DNA of 64,000 nt from Pseudodesulfovibrio pelocollis (GCF_030282845.1 NZ_JASTWE010000004.1:1-64000); one strand, 5' to 3'. Positions 36,120 to 45,995 are shown, counted from the first letter of the stretch. Translations and numbers: made by a program. Notes: a model not told the origin generated them from the letters alone.

Positions 36120-39100
36120 ATGAAGATCAACAGGAGACGATTTCTCAAACTGACGGCCGCCACTGCGGTGGCCACGGCCTTTGGCGGGCTGGGCTTCGTG
36201 CCCGACGCCCAGGCGCTCGACAGGGTGGCCATGCTCGGCCCCAAGTGGAGCAGGCAGACCACCAGCATCTGCCCATACTGCGGCGTGGGCTGCGGCCTGA
36301 TCGTCAACACCGACCTGAAGACCAGGCGGGCCATCAACACCGAGGGCGACCCCGACCACCCCATCAACGAAGGCTCCACCTGCGCCAAGGGCGCGTCCAT
36401 CTGGCAACTGGCCGAGAATGACGAGCGCCCCCCGCGGCCCAGGTACCGCGCCCCCTACTCCACCGAATGGAAGGAGGTGTCCTGGGAATGGGCGCTGGGC
36501 GAGATCGCCAAGCGGGTCAAGAAAACGCGCGACGCCACCTTTACCTTGAAGAACGCCAAGGGGCAGGTGGTCAACCGGTGCAACGGCATCGCCTCGGTGG
36601 GCTCCGCAGCCATCGACAACGAGGAGTGCTGGGCCTATCAGTCCATCCTGCGCTCCCTCGGGCTGGTCTATGTCGAGCATCAGGCCCGCATCTGCCACAG
36701 CTCCACAGTGCCCGCCCTGGCCGAGAGCTTCGGCAGAGGGGCCATGACCAACCACTGGAACGACATCGCCAACAGCGACTGTGTCCTGGTCATGGGCAGC
36801 AACGCGGCCGAAAACCACCCCATCTCCTTCAAATGGGTGACCCGGGCCATGCACAAGGGGGCCAAGCTCATCAACCTCGACCCGCGCTTCACCCGCACCT
36901 CGTCCAGGGCGGACCTCCATTGCCATATCCGCGCGGGCACGGACATCGCCATCCTCGGCGGGCTCATCAAGTACATTCTGGACAACGACCTGATCCAGAA
37001 AGACTACGTGCTGACCCACACCAACGGTTCGACCCTGGTGGGCGAGAAGTTCGGCTTCAACGACGGCCTGTTCACCGGATACACCAAAAACGGCGACGAC
37101 CAGGACTACGCCGGTTCCTACGACAAGTCCCAGTGGGCCTTCGACAAGGACTCGGATGGACTGCCGAAGAAAGACCCCTCCCTCAAGCACCCCCGATGCG
37201 TCATCAATCTGCTCAAGAAGCACTACGAGCGCTACGACATCGACACCGTTTCCTCGGTGTCCGGCGCAGACAAGCAGAAGCTGCTTGAATTCTACAGGCT
37301 CTACTCGGCCACCGGCAAGCCGGACAAGGCCGGGACCATCCTCTACGCCATGGGCTGGACCCAGCACACCGTGGGCGTGCAGTACATCCGCACCATGGCC
37401 ATGGTCCAGCTGCTCCTTGGCAACATCGGCGTGGCCGGTGGCGGCGTCAACGCCATGCGCGGCGAATCCAACGTCCAGGGTTCCACGGACCACGCCCTGC
37501 TGTGGCACCTGCTGCCCGGCTACCTGGCTACCCCCAACGCGGGCCTTGCCGACTACAAGACCTACATCGACGCCAAGACCACGCCGCACCTTGAGGGAGC
37601 CAAGGACCCCATGAGCGCGGCCTGGTGGCAGAACACCCCCAAATACATGGCGAGCCTGCTCAAGGCCATGTACCCCAACGCCACGGCGGAGCAGGCCTAC
37701 GCATGGCTGCCCAAGGCCGAGGACGGCAAGACCTATACCTGGCTCCAGCTCTTTGACGCCATGTCCAAGAGCGAGTTCAAGGGGTTCTTCGCCTGGGGCA
37801 TGAACCCTGCCTGCGGCGGAGCCAATGCGGGCAAGAACAGGAAGGCCATGGCCAACCTCGACTGGATGGTCAACGTCAACATCTTCGACAACGAGACCGG
37901 CTCATTCTGGCGCGGTCCCGGCCAGGACCCCAAGAAGATCAAGACCGAGGTCTTCTTCCTGCCCTGCGCCGTGTCCATCGAGAAGGAAGGCTCCATCATC
38001 AACTCGGGCCGCTGGATGCAGTGGCGCTACGAGGGGCCGGTTCCTCGCGGCGAGTCCAAGTCCGACGGCCACATCATGACCGAGCTGTACGACGCCATCC
38101 GCTCCCTCTACGCCAAGGAGAGCGGCGCATTCCCCGAGCCCATCAAGAACCTGTCCGTGGACATGTGGAAGGGCGGCCACGGCTTTGACGCACACAAGGT
38201 GGCCAAGCTGATCAACGGCCACTTTACCCGCGACGTGACCATCGACGGCAAGACCTACAAGAAGGGAACCCAGGTGCCGAGCTTTGCCCTGCTCCAGGAC
38301 GACGGCTCCACGGCCTCGGGTAACTGGCTCTATTGCAACTCCTACACCGAGAGCGGCAACATGGCCGCCCGCCGGAGCAAGGAGCAGACCCCGGAGCAGG
38401 CGAACATCGGCCTGTTCCCCAACTGGGCCTGGTGCTGGCCCGTGAACCGGCGCGTCCTCTATAACCGCGCCTCCTGCGACAACACCGGCAAGCCGTATGC
38501 CCCGCAAAAGGCCGTCGTCCGCTGGGACGGCGGCAAGTGGATCGGCGACGTGCCCGACGGCGGTTGGGCGCCCGGCACCAAGTACGCCTTCATCATGCAG
38601 GCGGCTGGCCTTGGCCAACTCTATGGCCCGGGCCGCCAGGACGGCCCCTTCCCTGAGCACTACGAACCCATGGAGACGCCCTTCAAGGCCCACAGCTTCT
38701 CCAAGCAACTGAACAACCCCGCTGTCCTGCGCTTTGCCCGCGAGGCCCTGGCCGTGGCCGATCCAAACTACCCCCTGGTGGCCACCACCTTCCGCGTCAC
38801 CGAGCATTGGCAGACCGGCCACATGACCCGGCACACGCCGTGGCTGCTTGAGGCCATGCCCCAGATCTTCGTGGAGATGAGCGAGGAACTGGCCAGGGAA
38901 AGGGGCATCGAAAACGGCGAAAAGGTGATGGTCGAGAGCATCCGGGGCAGCGTCTGGGCCGTGGCCATGGTCACCAAGCGCCTGCGCCCGCTCACGGTCA
39001 TGGGCAGGACAACCCACCAGATCGGCCTGCCCTGGCACTTCGGCTGGCAGATGCCCCACGACGGCAGCGGCGGCGATTCGGCCAACCTGCTGACCCCGTC

Positions 39101-39167
39101 GGTGGGCGATCCCAACACCGGCATCCCGGAAACCAAGGTCTTCGTGGCCAACGTCCGCAAGCTGTAA
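36120..39167 (+). CDS. fdhA: Periplasmic formate dehydrogenase, catalytic alpha subunit (Cys form)
   Basis: 1015 aa, Mo/W-bis-pterin oxidoreductase oxidising formate (or reducing CO2). The twin-arginine signal RRRFLKLTAATAVA directs folded export. The proximal 4Fe-4S cluster motif is CPYCGVGCG with STCAKG. The catalytic position is TGC (36693-36695, residue 192) in HQARICHSSTV; related Desulfovibrio enzymes use selenocysteine (TGA) here. The following histidine is conserved, and GMNPACGGANAGKNRKAM and a molybdopterin-dinucleotide-binding C-terminus (about 885-1015, RGIENGEKVMVES) are intact. ATG 36120 follows CGAGGAG by 6 nt. Confidence 0.94.
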   Translation: MKINRRRFLKLTAATAVATAFGGLGFVPDAQALDRVAMLGPKWSRQTTSICPYCGVGCGLIVNTDLKTRRAINTEGDPDHPINEGSTCAKGASIWQLAENDERPPRPRYRAPYSTEWKEVSWEWALGEIAKRVKKTRDATFTLKNAKGQVVNRCNGIASVGSAAIDNEECWAYQSILRSLGLVYVEHQARICHSSTVPALAESFGRGAMTNHWNDIANSDCVLVMGSNAAENHPISFKWVTRAMHKGAKLINLDPRFTRTSSRADLHCHIRAGTDIAILGGLIKYILDNDLIQKDYVLTHTNGSTLVGEKFGFNDGLFTGYTKNGDDQDYAGSYDKSQWAFDKDSDGLPKKDPSLKHPRCVINLLKKHYERYDIDTVSSVSGADKQKLLEFYRLYSATGKPDKAGTILYAMGWTQHTVGVQYIRTMAMVQLLLGNIGVAGGGVNAMRGESNVQGSTDHALLWHLLPGYLATPNAGLADYKTYIDAKTTPHLEGAKDPMSAAWWQNTPKYMASLLKAMYPNATAEQAYAWLPKAEDGKTYTWLQLFDAMSKSEFKGFFAWGMNPACGGANAGKNRKAMANLDWMVNVNIFDNETGSFWRGPGQDPKKIKTEVFFLPCAVSIEKEGSIINSGRWMQWRYEGPVPRGESKSDGHIMTELYDAIRSLYAKESGAFPEPIKNLSVDMWKGGHGFDAHKVAKLINGHFTRDVTIDGKTYKKGTQVPSFALLQDDGSTASGNWLYCNSYTESGNMAARRSKEQTPEQANIGLFPNWAWCWPVNRRVLYNRASCDNTGKPYAPQKAVVRWDGGKWIGDVPDGGWAPGTKYAFIMQAAGLGQLYGPGRQDGPFPEHYEPMETPFKAHSFSKQLNNPAVLRFAREALAVADPNYPLVATTFRVTEHWQTGHMTRHTPWLLEAMPQIFVEMSEELARERGIENGEKVMVESIRGSVWAVAMVTKRLRPLTVMGRTTHQIGLPWHFGWQMPHDGSGGDSANLLTPSVGDPNTGIPETKVFVANVRKL

Positions 39168-39177
39168 GGAGAACGCT

Positions 39178-39903
39178 ATGAGTGGTAAGACCTTCTTTGT
39201 CGATCTGACCCTGTGCACGGCGTGCCGGGGATGCCAGGTCGCCTGCAAGCAATGGAAAAAACTCCCGGCCGAGAAGACGGTCAACTGGGGCTCCTACCAG
39301 AACCCCAGGGACCTCTCGTCCAAGACAATACGGCTGGTCCGTTTCTCCGAGGTGGAGGCGGGCGGCATGCTGCGCTGGCTGTTCTTCCCGGAACAGTGTC
39401 GGCACTGCATTGATCCGCCGTGCGCCGACGTCAATGCGAATCCGGCCTCCATCATCCACGACGAGGCCACCGGAGCGGTGGTCTACACGGACCAGACAGC
39501 CAAGGAAAAAGACGACTCCCTGCGCATGGGCTGCCCCTACGACATCCCGCGCACGGACCCGGAGACCGGGGTGGTGGTCAAGTGCGACATGTGCATCGAC
39601 CGCGTCAGGGCGGGCATGCTCCCGGCCTGTGTCCAGTCCTGCCCCACCGGCACCATGAACTTCGGCGACAGGGACGACATGCTCGAACTGGCCGAGAAGC
39701 GGCTGGCCGAAGTCAGAAAGCAGTATCCTACGGCCATGCTCATCGATCCTGATATGGTCCGGGTGATCTATCTGGCGGCCTTCCCGCCCGAGAGCTACTA
39801 CGAATACATGGAGGCCGACGCCTCGGGCGTGAAGCCCGGGCCGCTGACCAGGAAACAGTTCCTGGCCAAGCTCGGCTCGCCCTTCAAGCGCATGACCTCG
39901 TAA
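39178..39903 (+). CDS. fdhB: Formate dehydrogenase iron-sulfur beta subunit
   Basis: 241 aa, ferredoxin-like electron-transfer subunit. Cysteine groups are CTACRGCQVACKQW near the N-terminus, CRHCIDPPC, GCPYDIPR with CDMCIDRV, and PACVQSCPTGTMNFG, enough for three to four 4Fe-4S clusters. There is no signal peptide or membrane anchor, so it is probably co-exported with FdhA as a soluble heterodimer that passes electrons to periplasmic cytochrome c. AAGGAG precedes ATG 39178, 10 bp after fdhA. A C-terminal gamma/membrane subunit and fdhE/fdhD are absent from this locus. Confidence 0.94.
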   Translation: MSGKTFFVDLTLCTACRGCQVACKQWKKLPAEKTVNWGSYQNPRDLSSKTIRLVRFSEVEAGGMLRWLFFPEQCRHCIDPPCADVNANPASIIHDEATGAVVYTDQTAKEKDDSLRMGCPYDIPRTDPETGVVVKCDMCIDRVRAGMLPACVQSCPTGTMNFGDRDDMLELAEKRLAEVRKQYPTAMLIDPDMVRVIYLAAFPPESYYEYMEADASGVKPGPLTRKQFLAKLGSPFKRMTS

Positions 39904-39952
39904 CGCACCGTCCTGGCCGTGCCCGCCCGCGCGGAACACGGACCTATACCCT

Positions 39953-39978
39953 GCGGCCCGGGAGCGATCCCGGGCCGC
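39953..39978 (+). terminator. Hairpin after fdhB, probable transcript end
   Basis: Perfect 11-bp stem GCGGCCCGGGA / TCCCGGGCCGC closed by a GCGA (GNRA) tetraloop, 50 bp after the fdhB stop. The following CCTCCTTT is only weakly T-rich. Confidence 0.5.
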
Positions 39979-40000
39979 CCTCCTTTGCCAGCCCGACGAG

Positions 40001-40035
40001 AAAACGCCCCTGCCGGAGAGATTCCGGCAGGGGCG
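40001..40035 (-). terminator. Terminator of gltX
   Basis: On the minus strand the 13-bp stem CGCCCCTGCCGGA / TCCGGCAGGGGCG with a 5-nt loop is followed by TTTTC. It lies 26 bp past the gltX stop. Confidence 0.8.
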
Positions 40036-40061
40036 ATCCGATGTCTTTGCGGGTGGACGGA

Positions 40062-41465
40062 CTAGAGGGCCAGGGCGCGTTCCAGGCGGGCCAGGGTCTG
40101 TTCGCGGCCCAGCACGGCCATGGTCTCGAAGAGGCCCGGAGACTGGGTCGTGCCCATGATGGCCACGCGAATGGGCTGGGCGATCTCCTTGAACTTGATG
40201 CCGCGTTCCTCGATGAACGCCTTGTGCATGGCCTCAAGGGAAGCCTCGCTGAATTCGGGCAGCGCCTGCATGCGCCGGGCAACGGCTTCGAGCAGGGGCT
40301 TGGTCTCGTCGGTGAGGAATTTCCTCACGGCCGCCTCGTCGTAGTGAAGGAAGCTGGCGTCCATGATGAAGGGCCGGGCCTGCTCAAGCATGTCCACCAC
40401 GGACTTGGCCCGGGGCTGAAGCAGGGGTGCGATCTTGGCGAAGGTGGCCCGGTCCACTTTGGCGGCTTCCTCGGCCCCCACCTCGCGGGCCAGGAAATCG
40501 CAGAGCAGCCCGGCCAGCCGGTCAGGGTCGGCCTTTTGCATGTACTGGCCATTGACCCACTCGAACTTGGTCAGGTCAAAGACCGAGGGCGACGAGCCGA
40601 GATTGTCGGGATTGAAGAGGGCCTGCATCTCGTCCATGGTGAAGAGTTCCTGGTCGCCGTGGGACCAGCCCAGCCGGGCCAGGTAGTTGCACACGGCCTC
40701 GGGCAGGTAGCCCATCTTCTCGTATTCCATGACCGAGAGCGCGCCGTGGCGCTTGGAGAGCTTTTTCTTGTCCGGGCCGAGGATCATGGGCACATGGCCG
40801 AACTCGGGCACGTCCCAGCCCATGGCCTGATAGATGAGGATCTGGCGCGGGGTGTTGTTGACGTGGTCGTCGCCGCGCAGGACCGTGGTCACGCCCATGT
40901 CGTGGTCGTCCACCACCACGGCCAGGTTGTAGGTGGGCGTGCCGTCGCTGCGGCGCAGGATCATGTCGTCCATCTCGGCGTTCTCCACCACGATGGGTCC
41001 CTTGACCATGTCCCTGAAGGCCGTGGCTCCCTCAAGCGGCGCCTTGAGCCGGACCGCGCCCGAGGTCAGCCCGCGCTCGCGGCAGGTGGTGTCATACTTG
41101 GGCTTGCGGCCCTCGGCCATGGCCCTTTCGCGCATGGCGTCCACGTCTTCCTTGGAGCATTGACAGTAATAGGCGTGGCCCGAGGCGATCATCTGGTCGA
41201 TGACCTCGTTGTGGCGGTCGGCCCTCTCGGACTGGTGGACGATCTCGCCGTCATGGTCCAGGCCGAGCCACTTCATGGAGTCGATGATGGCCCGGGTGGC
41301 CTCGTCTGTGGAGCGCTCGCGGTCGGTGTCCTCGATGCGCAGGCGGAACTCGCCGCCGCGGGAGCGGGCGATGAGCCAGGAAAAGAGCGCGGTGCGCGCG
41401 CCGCCGATATGCAGAAATCCCGTGGGGCTCGGGGCGAACCGGGATACGATCTTGCCCATGGGCAT
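40062..41465 (-). CDS. gltX: Glutamyl-tRNA synthetase
   Basis: 467 aa, class I synthetase charging tRNA-Glu (and perhaps tRNA-Gln for the amidotransferase route). The HIGH-type motif is FAPSPTGFLHIGGART and the KMSKS-type motif is PDKKKLSKRHG. LRGDDHVNNTPRQ and ARLGWSHGD are typical. The ribosome site AAGGAG lies 3 nt before ATG 41465 and 9 nt before ATG 41459, so either may be used. In E. coli, GltX is the HipA target, and a hipA gene is present at 26.2 kb. Confidence 0.94.
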   Translation of the reverse strand: MPMGKIVSRFAPSPTGFLHIGGARTALFSWLIARSRGGEFRLRIEDTDRERSTDEATRAIIDSMKWLGLDHDGEIVHQSERADRHNEVIDQMIASGHAYYCQCSKEDVDAMRERAMAEGRKPKYDTTCRERGLTSGAVRLKAPLEGATAFRDMVKGPIVVENAEMDDMILRRSDGTPTYNLAVVVDDHDMGVTTVLRGDDHVNNTPRQILIYQAMGWDVPEFGHVPMILGPDKKKLSKRHGALSVMEYEKMGYLPEAVCNYLARLGWSHGDQELFTMDEMQALFNPDNLGSSPSVFDLTKFEWVNGQYMQKADPDRLAGLLCDFLAREVGAEEAAKVDRATFAKIAPLLQPRAKSVVDMLEQARPFIMDASFLHYDEAAVRKFLTDETKPLLEAVARRMQALPEFSEASLEAMHKAFIEERGIKFKEIAQPIRVAIMGTTQSPGLFETMAVLGREQTLARLERALAL

Positions 41466-41537
41466 GGTCTCCTTGCAGGTGAACTCGTTTCAACAGGGCG
41501 CCCGGACAAGGGGCGCGGCCCAACGGCCAATCAAAGG

Positions 41538-41762
41538 CTAATCGACGGCCTCGACGGCCTTGACCTCTTTGATTTCCTTGAGAATGATCCGCTCGATGCC
41601 GTTTCGCAGCGTCATCTGGGACATGGGGCACCCCTTGCAGGCTCCGGTCATGCGCACCTGGACGATGCCGCCCTCCGTGATGTCCACCAGCTCCACGTCG
41701 CCGCCGTCAGCCTGGAGCGCGGGCCGGACCTTGTCGAGCACCTTCATGACTTTCTCGCGCAT
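41538..41762 (-). CDS. NifU C-terminal domain (Nfu-type) iron-sulfur scaffold
   Basis: 74 aa, the stand-alone Nfu domain. MKVLDKVRPALQADGGDVEL and the cluster-binding CKGCPMSQMTL (CxxC) are diagnostic. Such proteins carry or deliver 4Fe-4S clusters. ATG 41762 follows CGGAGGGAACGCC; nine codons upstream in frame are rejected. It is 73 bp upstream of gltX in the same direction. The dispersed repeat at 41813-41934 sits in its promoter region. Confidence 0.88.
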   Translation of the reverse strand: MREKVMKVLDKVRPALQADGGDVELVDITEGGIVQVRMTGACKGCPMSQMTLRNGIERIILKEIKEVKAVEAVD

Positions 41763-41812
41763 GGCGTTCCCTCCGTATGGGTTTATCAAGTTGTTGAAAA
41801 AGTCATTTTCTC

Positions 41813-41934
41813 AGGCTGTTCAAAAATGTTCGAGGGCAAGGCGCGAAAAAAGTTCAAGACCGAAGCGTACTTCCAGTACGTGAGGATTTGAACTTTTTGA
41901 AGCAACGCAGCTATCGGGCATTTTTCAACAGCCT
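41813..41934. repeat. 122-bp palindromic dispersed repeat, copy 1
   Basis: Three nested inverted repeats: outer AGGCTGTTCAAAAATG / CATTTTTCAACAGCCT (15 of 16 pairs), middle AAAAAGTTCAA / TTGAACTTTTT, and central CGTAC-TTCCA-GTACG. It carries no gene. A second copy lies at 51745-51865. A partial end-like fragment (TTGTTGAAAAAGTCATTTTC, about 41790-41810) precedes it. It is a MITE/REP-like element. Confidence 0.85.
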
Positions 41935-41972
41935 GTTATGGGTGGCACAAGTACGGGGTTCAGCCCCCCCTG

Positions 41973-42626
41973 TCAATTGACCGGGCCGCCGCGCCCGGAC
42001 TGGAAGATGAAGTGGGGGTTGTTTTCCTTTTCGTGGATCACGGTGGTCATGGGGCCGTGGCCCGGGTAGACGCGGGTGTCGTCGGGCAGGATGAAGATGC
42101 GCGAGCGGATGGAGCCGATGAGTTCCGGCCCGCTGCCGCGCGGCAGGTCGGTGCGGCCCACGGCGATCATGAAGAGCAGGTCGCCCACAAAGACGGACCC
42201 GGCGGCCGGAAAGAAGAAGGACAGGCTGCCCGGGGTGTGGCCCGGGGTATCGAGGACCACCATGGGCTGGCCGAGCACGGTGCGCCGCCCGGGCCCCAGC
42301 GGCTCGCAGGGGAAGTCCAGGAACTTTGCCAACTCGCGCACCCCGCCCGCCTCAAGGGAGATGTCCTTGAGGAAATCGTCGTGGGGGCTGGCGAAGACGG
42401 GCGCGCCAAACCGCCGGTGCAGTTCCCCGGCCCCGCCCGCGTGGTCGATGTGGAAATGGGTCAGGTACACCCCGCGCAGGGCCAGCTCCTGTGCCTCGAT
42501 GCGCGCCACAAGCCGCGCGGGGTCCACGCCCGCGTCGATGACCACGGCCTCGCCGCCTGCCGAGAGCAGGTAGCAGTTGGTCTCGTCCGGGCCGAGTATG
42601 AAGGTCTCGACGGTCAGTGTGCTCAC
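41973..42626 (-). CDS. Metallo-beta-lactamase-fold hydrolase (GloB-like)
   Basis: 217 aa. The zinc motif THFHIDHAGG (HxHxDH) and later metal ligands DTPGHTPGS, FVGDLLF and YPGHGPMTTV are all present, as in glyoxalase II-type MBL hydrolases. NPHF near the C-terminus fits the YcbL subgroup of small GloB homologues. Substrate unknown; thioester hydrolysis is likely by family. The GTG start at 42626 follows AGGAAGC. It is 16 bp after the response regulator, so it may be in the same operon. Confidence 0.85.
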   Translation of the reverse strand: MSTLTVETFILGPDETNCYLLSAGGEAVVIDAGVDPARLVARIEAQELALRGVYLTHFHIDHAGGAGELHRRFGAPVFASPHDDFLKDISLEAGGVRELAKFLDFPCEPLGPGRRTVLGQPMVVLDTPGHTPGSLSFFFPAAGSVFVGDLLFMIAVGRTDLPRGSGPELIGSIRSRIFILPDDTRVYPGHGPMTTVIHEKENNPHFIFQSGRGGPVN

Positions 42627-42642
42627 GCTTCCTGCCTTGGGA

Positions 42643-44028
42643 TCAGCGGCGGGTCAGGCCGAATTTCTTGAGCTTGTATTGCAGGGTGCGGCGGCTGATG
42701 CCCAGGGCGTCGGCCGTGCGCTCGCGGTGGTTGCCGTTCTCCTCCAGGGCGCGCAAAATGGCGAGTTTTTCCGCCTCCTCCAGCGAGGCGGGGGAGGTCA
42801 TGGCGTGGCCGTAGACAGGGGCCATGTCCACCACGGCCTCGCGCGCGCCAGCCACCTGGGGTGGCAGCAGATCCGGCCCCAGCGCGTCGGAGCGCGACAG
42901 GATCAGGGCGCGCTCCAGCACGTTCTCCAGCTCGCGCACGTTGCCGGGCCAGTCGTAGCCGGACAGGGCGTCGAGAAAGGCCGGGGTCACGGTGCGGATG
43001 ATCTTGTTGTTCTTGTTGCCCAGCTTGCGCATGAGGAAGCTGACAAGGAGCGGCAGGTCCTCCTTGCGCTCGCACAGGGGCGGGATGCGGATCTCGAGGA
43101 CCGCAAGCCGGTAGTAGAGGTCTTCGCGGAAGCGCCCGGCCTCCACCTCGCGCTTGAGGTCGCGGTTGGTGGCCGCGATGATCCGGGTGTCCACCTTGAC
43201 GGTCTTGACCGAGCCCAGCGGCTCGATGGTCTTCTCCTGGAGCACGCGCAGCAGCTTGGCCTGGAGCGCGCCCGGCATCTCGCCGATCTCGTCGAGAAAC
43301 AGCGTGCCGCCATCGGCCAGTTGGAAGCGGCCGGGCTTGTCCTTGACCGCGCCGGTAAAGGCGCCCTTTTCGTAGCCGAACAGCTCGCTCTCCAGCAGAT
43401 CGTCGGGCAGGGCCGCGCAGTTGACCTTGATCAGGGGGCGCGAGGCGCGGTTGCTGGCCCGGTGCAGCCCCTCGGCCACCAACTCCTTGCCCGTGCCGGA
43501 CTGGCCCAGGATGAGCACCGTGGCCTCGCTCGGCCCGGCCTGGGCGATGAGGTCGCGCACCCGCTCGACGCCGGGGCTGGCCCCGATGAACTTGAGGTCG
43601 CCGCCCACCTCGGCCTTGAGGCGCACGTTCTCCCGCACCAGCTTGTGGTACTCGAAGGCCTTGCCCAGGACCACGGTCAGCTCCTCGTTGTCCGCAGGCT
43701 TGGTCAGGTAGTCGAAGGCCCCGCGCTTCATGGCGTCCACGGCGCTGCCCACGCTGCCAAAGGCGGTCAGCAGGACCACGGGCATTCCCTGACGGCGCAT
43801 CTGCAACTCCTTGAGCAGTTGCATGCCGTCCATGCCGGGCATCTTCATGTCCACCAGGGCCACATCGGGCAGGGTGCCGGATTCGGTGGCCTCGGCCAGC
43901 ACGGTCAGGGCACGCTCGCCCGAGGAGGCGTCGAGCACGGTCCAGCCGTCGTCCTCAAGCACGGCCCGGACCATGAGCCGGTGTCCCGGCTCGTCGTCCA
44001 CCACGAGTACCACGCGTTCTTCGGTCAT
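42643..44028 (-). CDS. NtrC-family sigma-54 response regulator, ZraR-like
   Basis: 461 aa. Receiver domain 1-120 with phospho-acceptor D60 in [14 protein letters not shown]+ domain about 145-375 with Walker A GQSGTGKE (175-182), the sigma-54 contact loop GAFTGA (222-227) and Walker B GTLFLDE (241-247). Fis-type helix-turn-helix at the end ([20 protein letters not shown]). All activation residues are present. It overlaps the kinase stop by 4 bp, so they form a cognate pair. It probably activates the zraP-like gene through the sigma-54 promoter at 46819-46833. Confidence 0.92.
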   Translation of the reverse strand: MTEERVVLVVDDEPGHRLMVRAVLEDDGWTVLDASSGERALTVLAEATESGTLPDVALVDMKMPGMDGMQLLKELQMRRQGMPVVLLTAFGSVGSAVDAMKRGAFDYLTKPADNEELTVVLGKAFEYHKLVRENVRLKAEVGGDLKFIGASPGVERVRDLIAQAGPSEATVLILGQSGTGKELVAEGLHRASNRASRPLIKVNCAALPDDLLESELFGYEKGAFTGAVKDKPGRFQLADGGTLFLDEIGEMPGALQAKLLRVLQEKTIEPLGSVKTVKVDTRIIAATNRDLKREVEAGRFREDLYYRLAVLEIRIPPLCERKEDLPLLVSFLMRKLGNKNNKIIRTVTPAFLDALSGYDWPGNVRELENVLERALILSRSDALGPDLLPPQVAGAREAVVDMAPVYGHAMTSPASLEEAEKLAILRALEENGNHRERTADALGISRRTLQYKLKKFGLTRR

Positions 44029-45995
44029 GTATCCTCCCGACGGCCCGCCCCGGTCTGCCCGGGCACGAGGCCGTCATGTCCTTGTGATGCCGGGCCGTCG
44101 GCCCGGCCGGGCTCGGAATCGGACTCGCCATGGGGTTCGCCATGGGGCTCGCCGTCGGGCGGTCCGTCGGGGAAAAAGAGACGCACTGTCACGCCCAGGC
44201 CCGGCTGGGATTCCATCTCGGCCCGGCCCCGGTGGGCGCGCATGATGTTCTGGACGATGGCCAGCCCCAGGCCCGTGCCGGTCTTCTTGCCGGTGACAAA
44301 GGGCTTGAACACGTCGCCGGCAATGTCCGGGTCCATGCCCGGGCCGTCGTCAGCCACCAGGACGCACACCCCGCCCTCGACCCGCTCGCTGGTCAACCGG
44401 ATGAGGCCGGGCCTGTCGCAGTCCTCGCAGTTGTCGATGGCGTCCAGGCTGTTGCTGATGAGATTGAGCAGCACCTGCCGCAGCGCGTCCTGATCGGCAT
44501 AGACTACGGGCTGGGCAAAGTCGAACTCCGGCTCGACCCGCTTGCTCTTGAAGTCGAAACGCATGAGCTGGCGCAGGGACTCGCCCACGGCGATCAGGTC
44601 CGTTTCCTCGGGGTCGAGCCGCCGGGGCCGGGCCAGATAGAGCAGGTCAGTGACCACGCGATTGAGGCGGTCGGCCTCCTGGACCATGGTGGCCGCGTAC
44701 TGATCCAGCGGGGGCTGGCCCTTGAGCTTGGTCGCGAAGAGCTGGGCAAAGCCGCGCAGGGAGCTCAAGGGATTGCGCACCTCGTGGGCCACGCCCGCAG
44801 CCAGGGAGCCGATGGCGGCCAGCCGCTTGGCCTCGTTCAGGTCCTCCTCCAGGGAGCGGACCTGGGTGCGGTCGCGGATGAGCACCAGCCGCTGGCCCAG
44901 CTCGGGCGCAGCGTCCTCGTCCAGGCCCTGGAAGGGAAGGGAAAGGATCTCCAGGCGACGGCCCTGGTAGTCGAACTGCTCCCAGTTGTAGGACGCGGAC
45001 CCGGCCTTGCCGCCCGGCTCGCGGGCAAAGGGGAAGTCGGCCCAGTCCACGCCGAGGATCTCGGGCGCGCCATCCTCCCCGGCCGGGGCGAGCAGCCGCT
45101 TGGCCGAGTGGTTGGCGGCCATGATCTCGCCGGTCTCGGACAGGGTGACCAGCCCATCGGGCATGTTGTCGAGGAGTTTGCTCTGGAAGCGCTCCATGCG
45201 CACCAGCTTGCGCCCCTCGTCGCGCCGTCTCAGGTAGGCGAAGGCCAGGGACCACAGCCCCACCGCCGCCAGGAAGACATAGCCCGTCTGATAGGTGGCG
45301 GCTCTGCGATACTGGCGGAACTGGGCCAGATGCTTCTCGGCGTTGAGGCCCACCAGCAGGTAAACCGGGGCCACGTCGATGTCGAGGGGACCGTCAAGGC
45401 CCAGATCACGGCCCGTGCCCGGTCCCATCATGCCCTGCTCCATCATGCCTGGGGCCATGCCGCGCCCGCCGCTGCGGCCGGAGTCGCGCATTGGCACAGG
45501 CTCGCCCCGGCTGAGCAGGGCCGAGTCTGCCCGGACCCTGATGCCGGAGATGAGCACGGCCCGCTTGTTCATCTCGGCCATGGCGTGGAAGGCCCGGCCG
45601 GGCTCCAGGTCGCGGGTGACCATGTCGGGCAGGGAGATGATGGGGCTGCCCGTCTCCCTGTCGGAAGAGGCCAGGGGCATGCCGTCTGCGTCGCACAGGG
45701 CGATGAAGACGATGTCATCGGATTTGGAAAGCTCGGTGAACAGATCCTCGGCCATGGAGGGAAAGATGGGGGCCACTTGGGGATTGACGCGCAGGGAGCG
45801 GACGATGCGCGAGAGGTTGTTGTCCACCCCGCGCAGGATGGAGCCACCGGTCATGATGATGTGGCCCTCGACGATCTCGCGCTGATGCGCGATGGATCGC
45901 CACGTCAGATACAGGCTGCCCAGGCCCAGCACGATGAGGGCCAGGACCAGGGCCACCAGAGGGCCTTTCTCTTTGCCTGTGGTATTGATTTCCAT
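44025..45995 (-). CDS. Sensor histidine kinase, ZraS-like, with Met-rich periplasmic loop
   Basis: 656 aa. Transmembrane helices at about 12-32 and 236-256 flank a 200-residue periplasmic sensor domain. That domain has a methionine-rich insert GMAPGMMEQGMMGPG (179-193). A PAS domain (about 268-370) and HisKA with H404 in GVAHEVRNPL follow, then the HATPase domain with N box NLISNSLDAI, DDGPGMD and GTGLGLAIVQ. The acidic/His tail (615-640) has repeated GEPHGE units. It pairs with the response regulator by a 4-bp overlap. The metal ligand is unknown. Confidence 0.9.
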   Translation of the reverse strand: MEINTTGKEKGPLVALVLALIVLGLGSLYLTWRSIAHQREIVEGHIIMTGGSILRGVDNNLSRIVRSLRVNPQVAPIFPSMAEDLFTELSKSDDIVFIALCDADGMPLASSDRETGSPIISLPDMVTRDLEPGRAFHAMAEMNKRAVLISGIRVRADSALLSRGEPVPMRDSGRSGGRGMAPGMMEQGMMGPGTGRDLGLDGPLDIDVAPVYLLVGLNAEKHLAQFRQYRRAATYQTGYVFLAAVGLWSLAFAYLRRRDEGRKLVRMERFQSKLLDNMPDGLVTLSETGEIMAANHSAKRLLAPAGEDGAPEILGVDWADFPFAREPGGKAGSASYNWEQFDYQGRRLEILSLPFQGLDEDAAPELGQRLVLIRDRTQVRSLEEDLNEAKRLAAIGSLAAGVAHEVRNPLSSLRGFAQLFATKLKGQPPLDQYAATMVQEADRLNRVVTDLLYLARPRRLDPEETDLIAVGESLRQLMRFDFKSKRVEPEFDFAQPVVYADQDALRQVLLNLISNSLDAIDNCEDCDRPGLIRLTSERVEGGVCVLVADDGPGMDPDIAGDVFKPFVTGKKTGTGLGLAIVQNIMRAHRGRAEMESQPGLGVTVRLFFPDGPPDGEPHGEPHGESDSEPGRADGPASQGHDGLVPGQTGAGRREDT

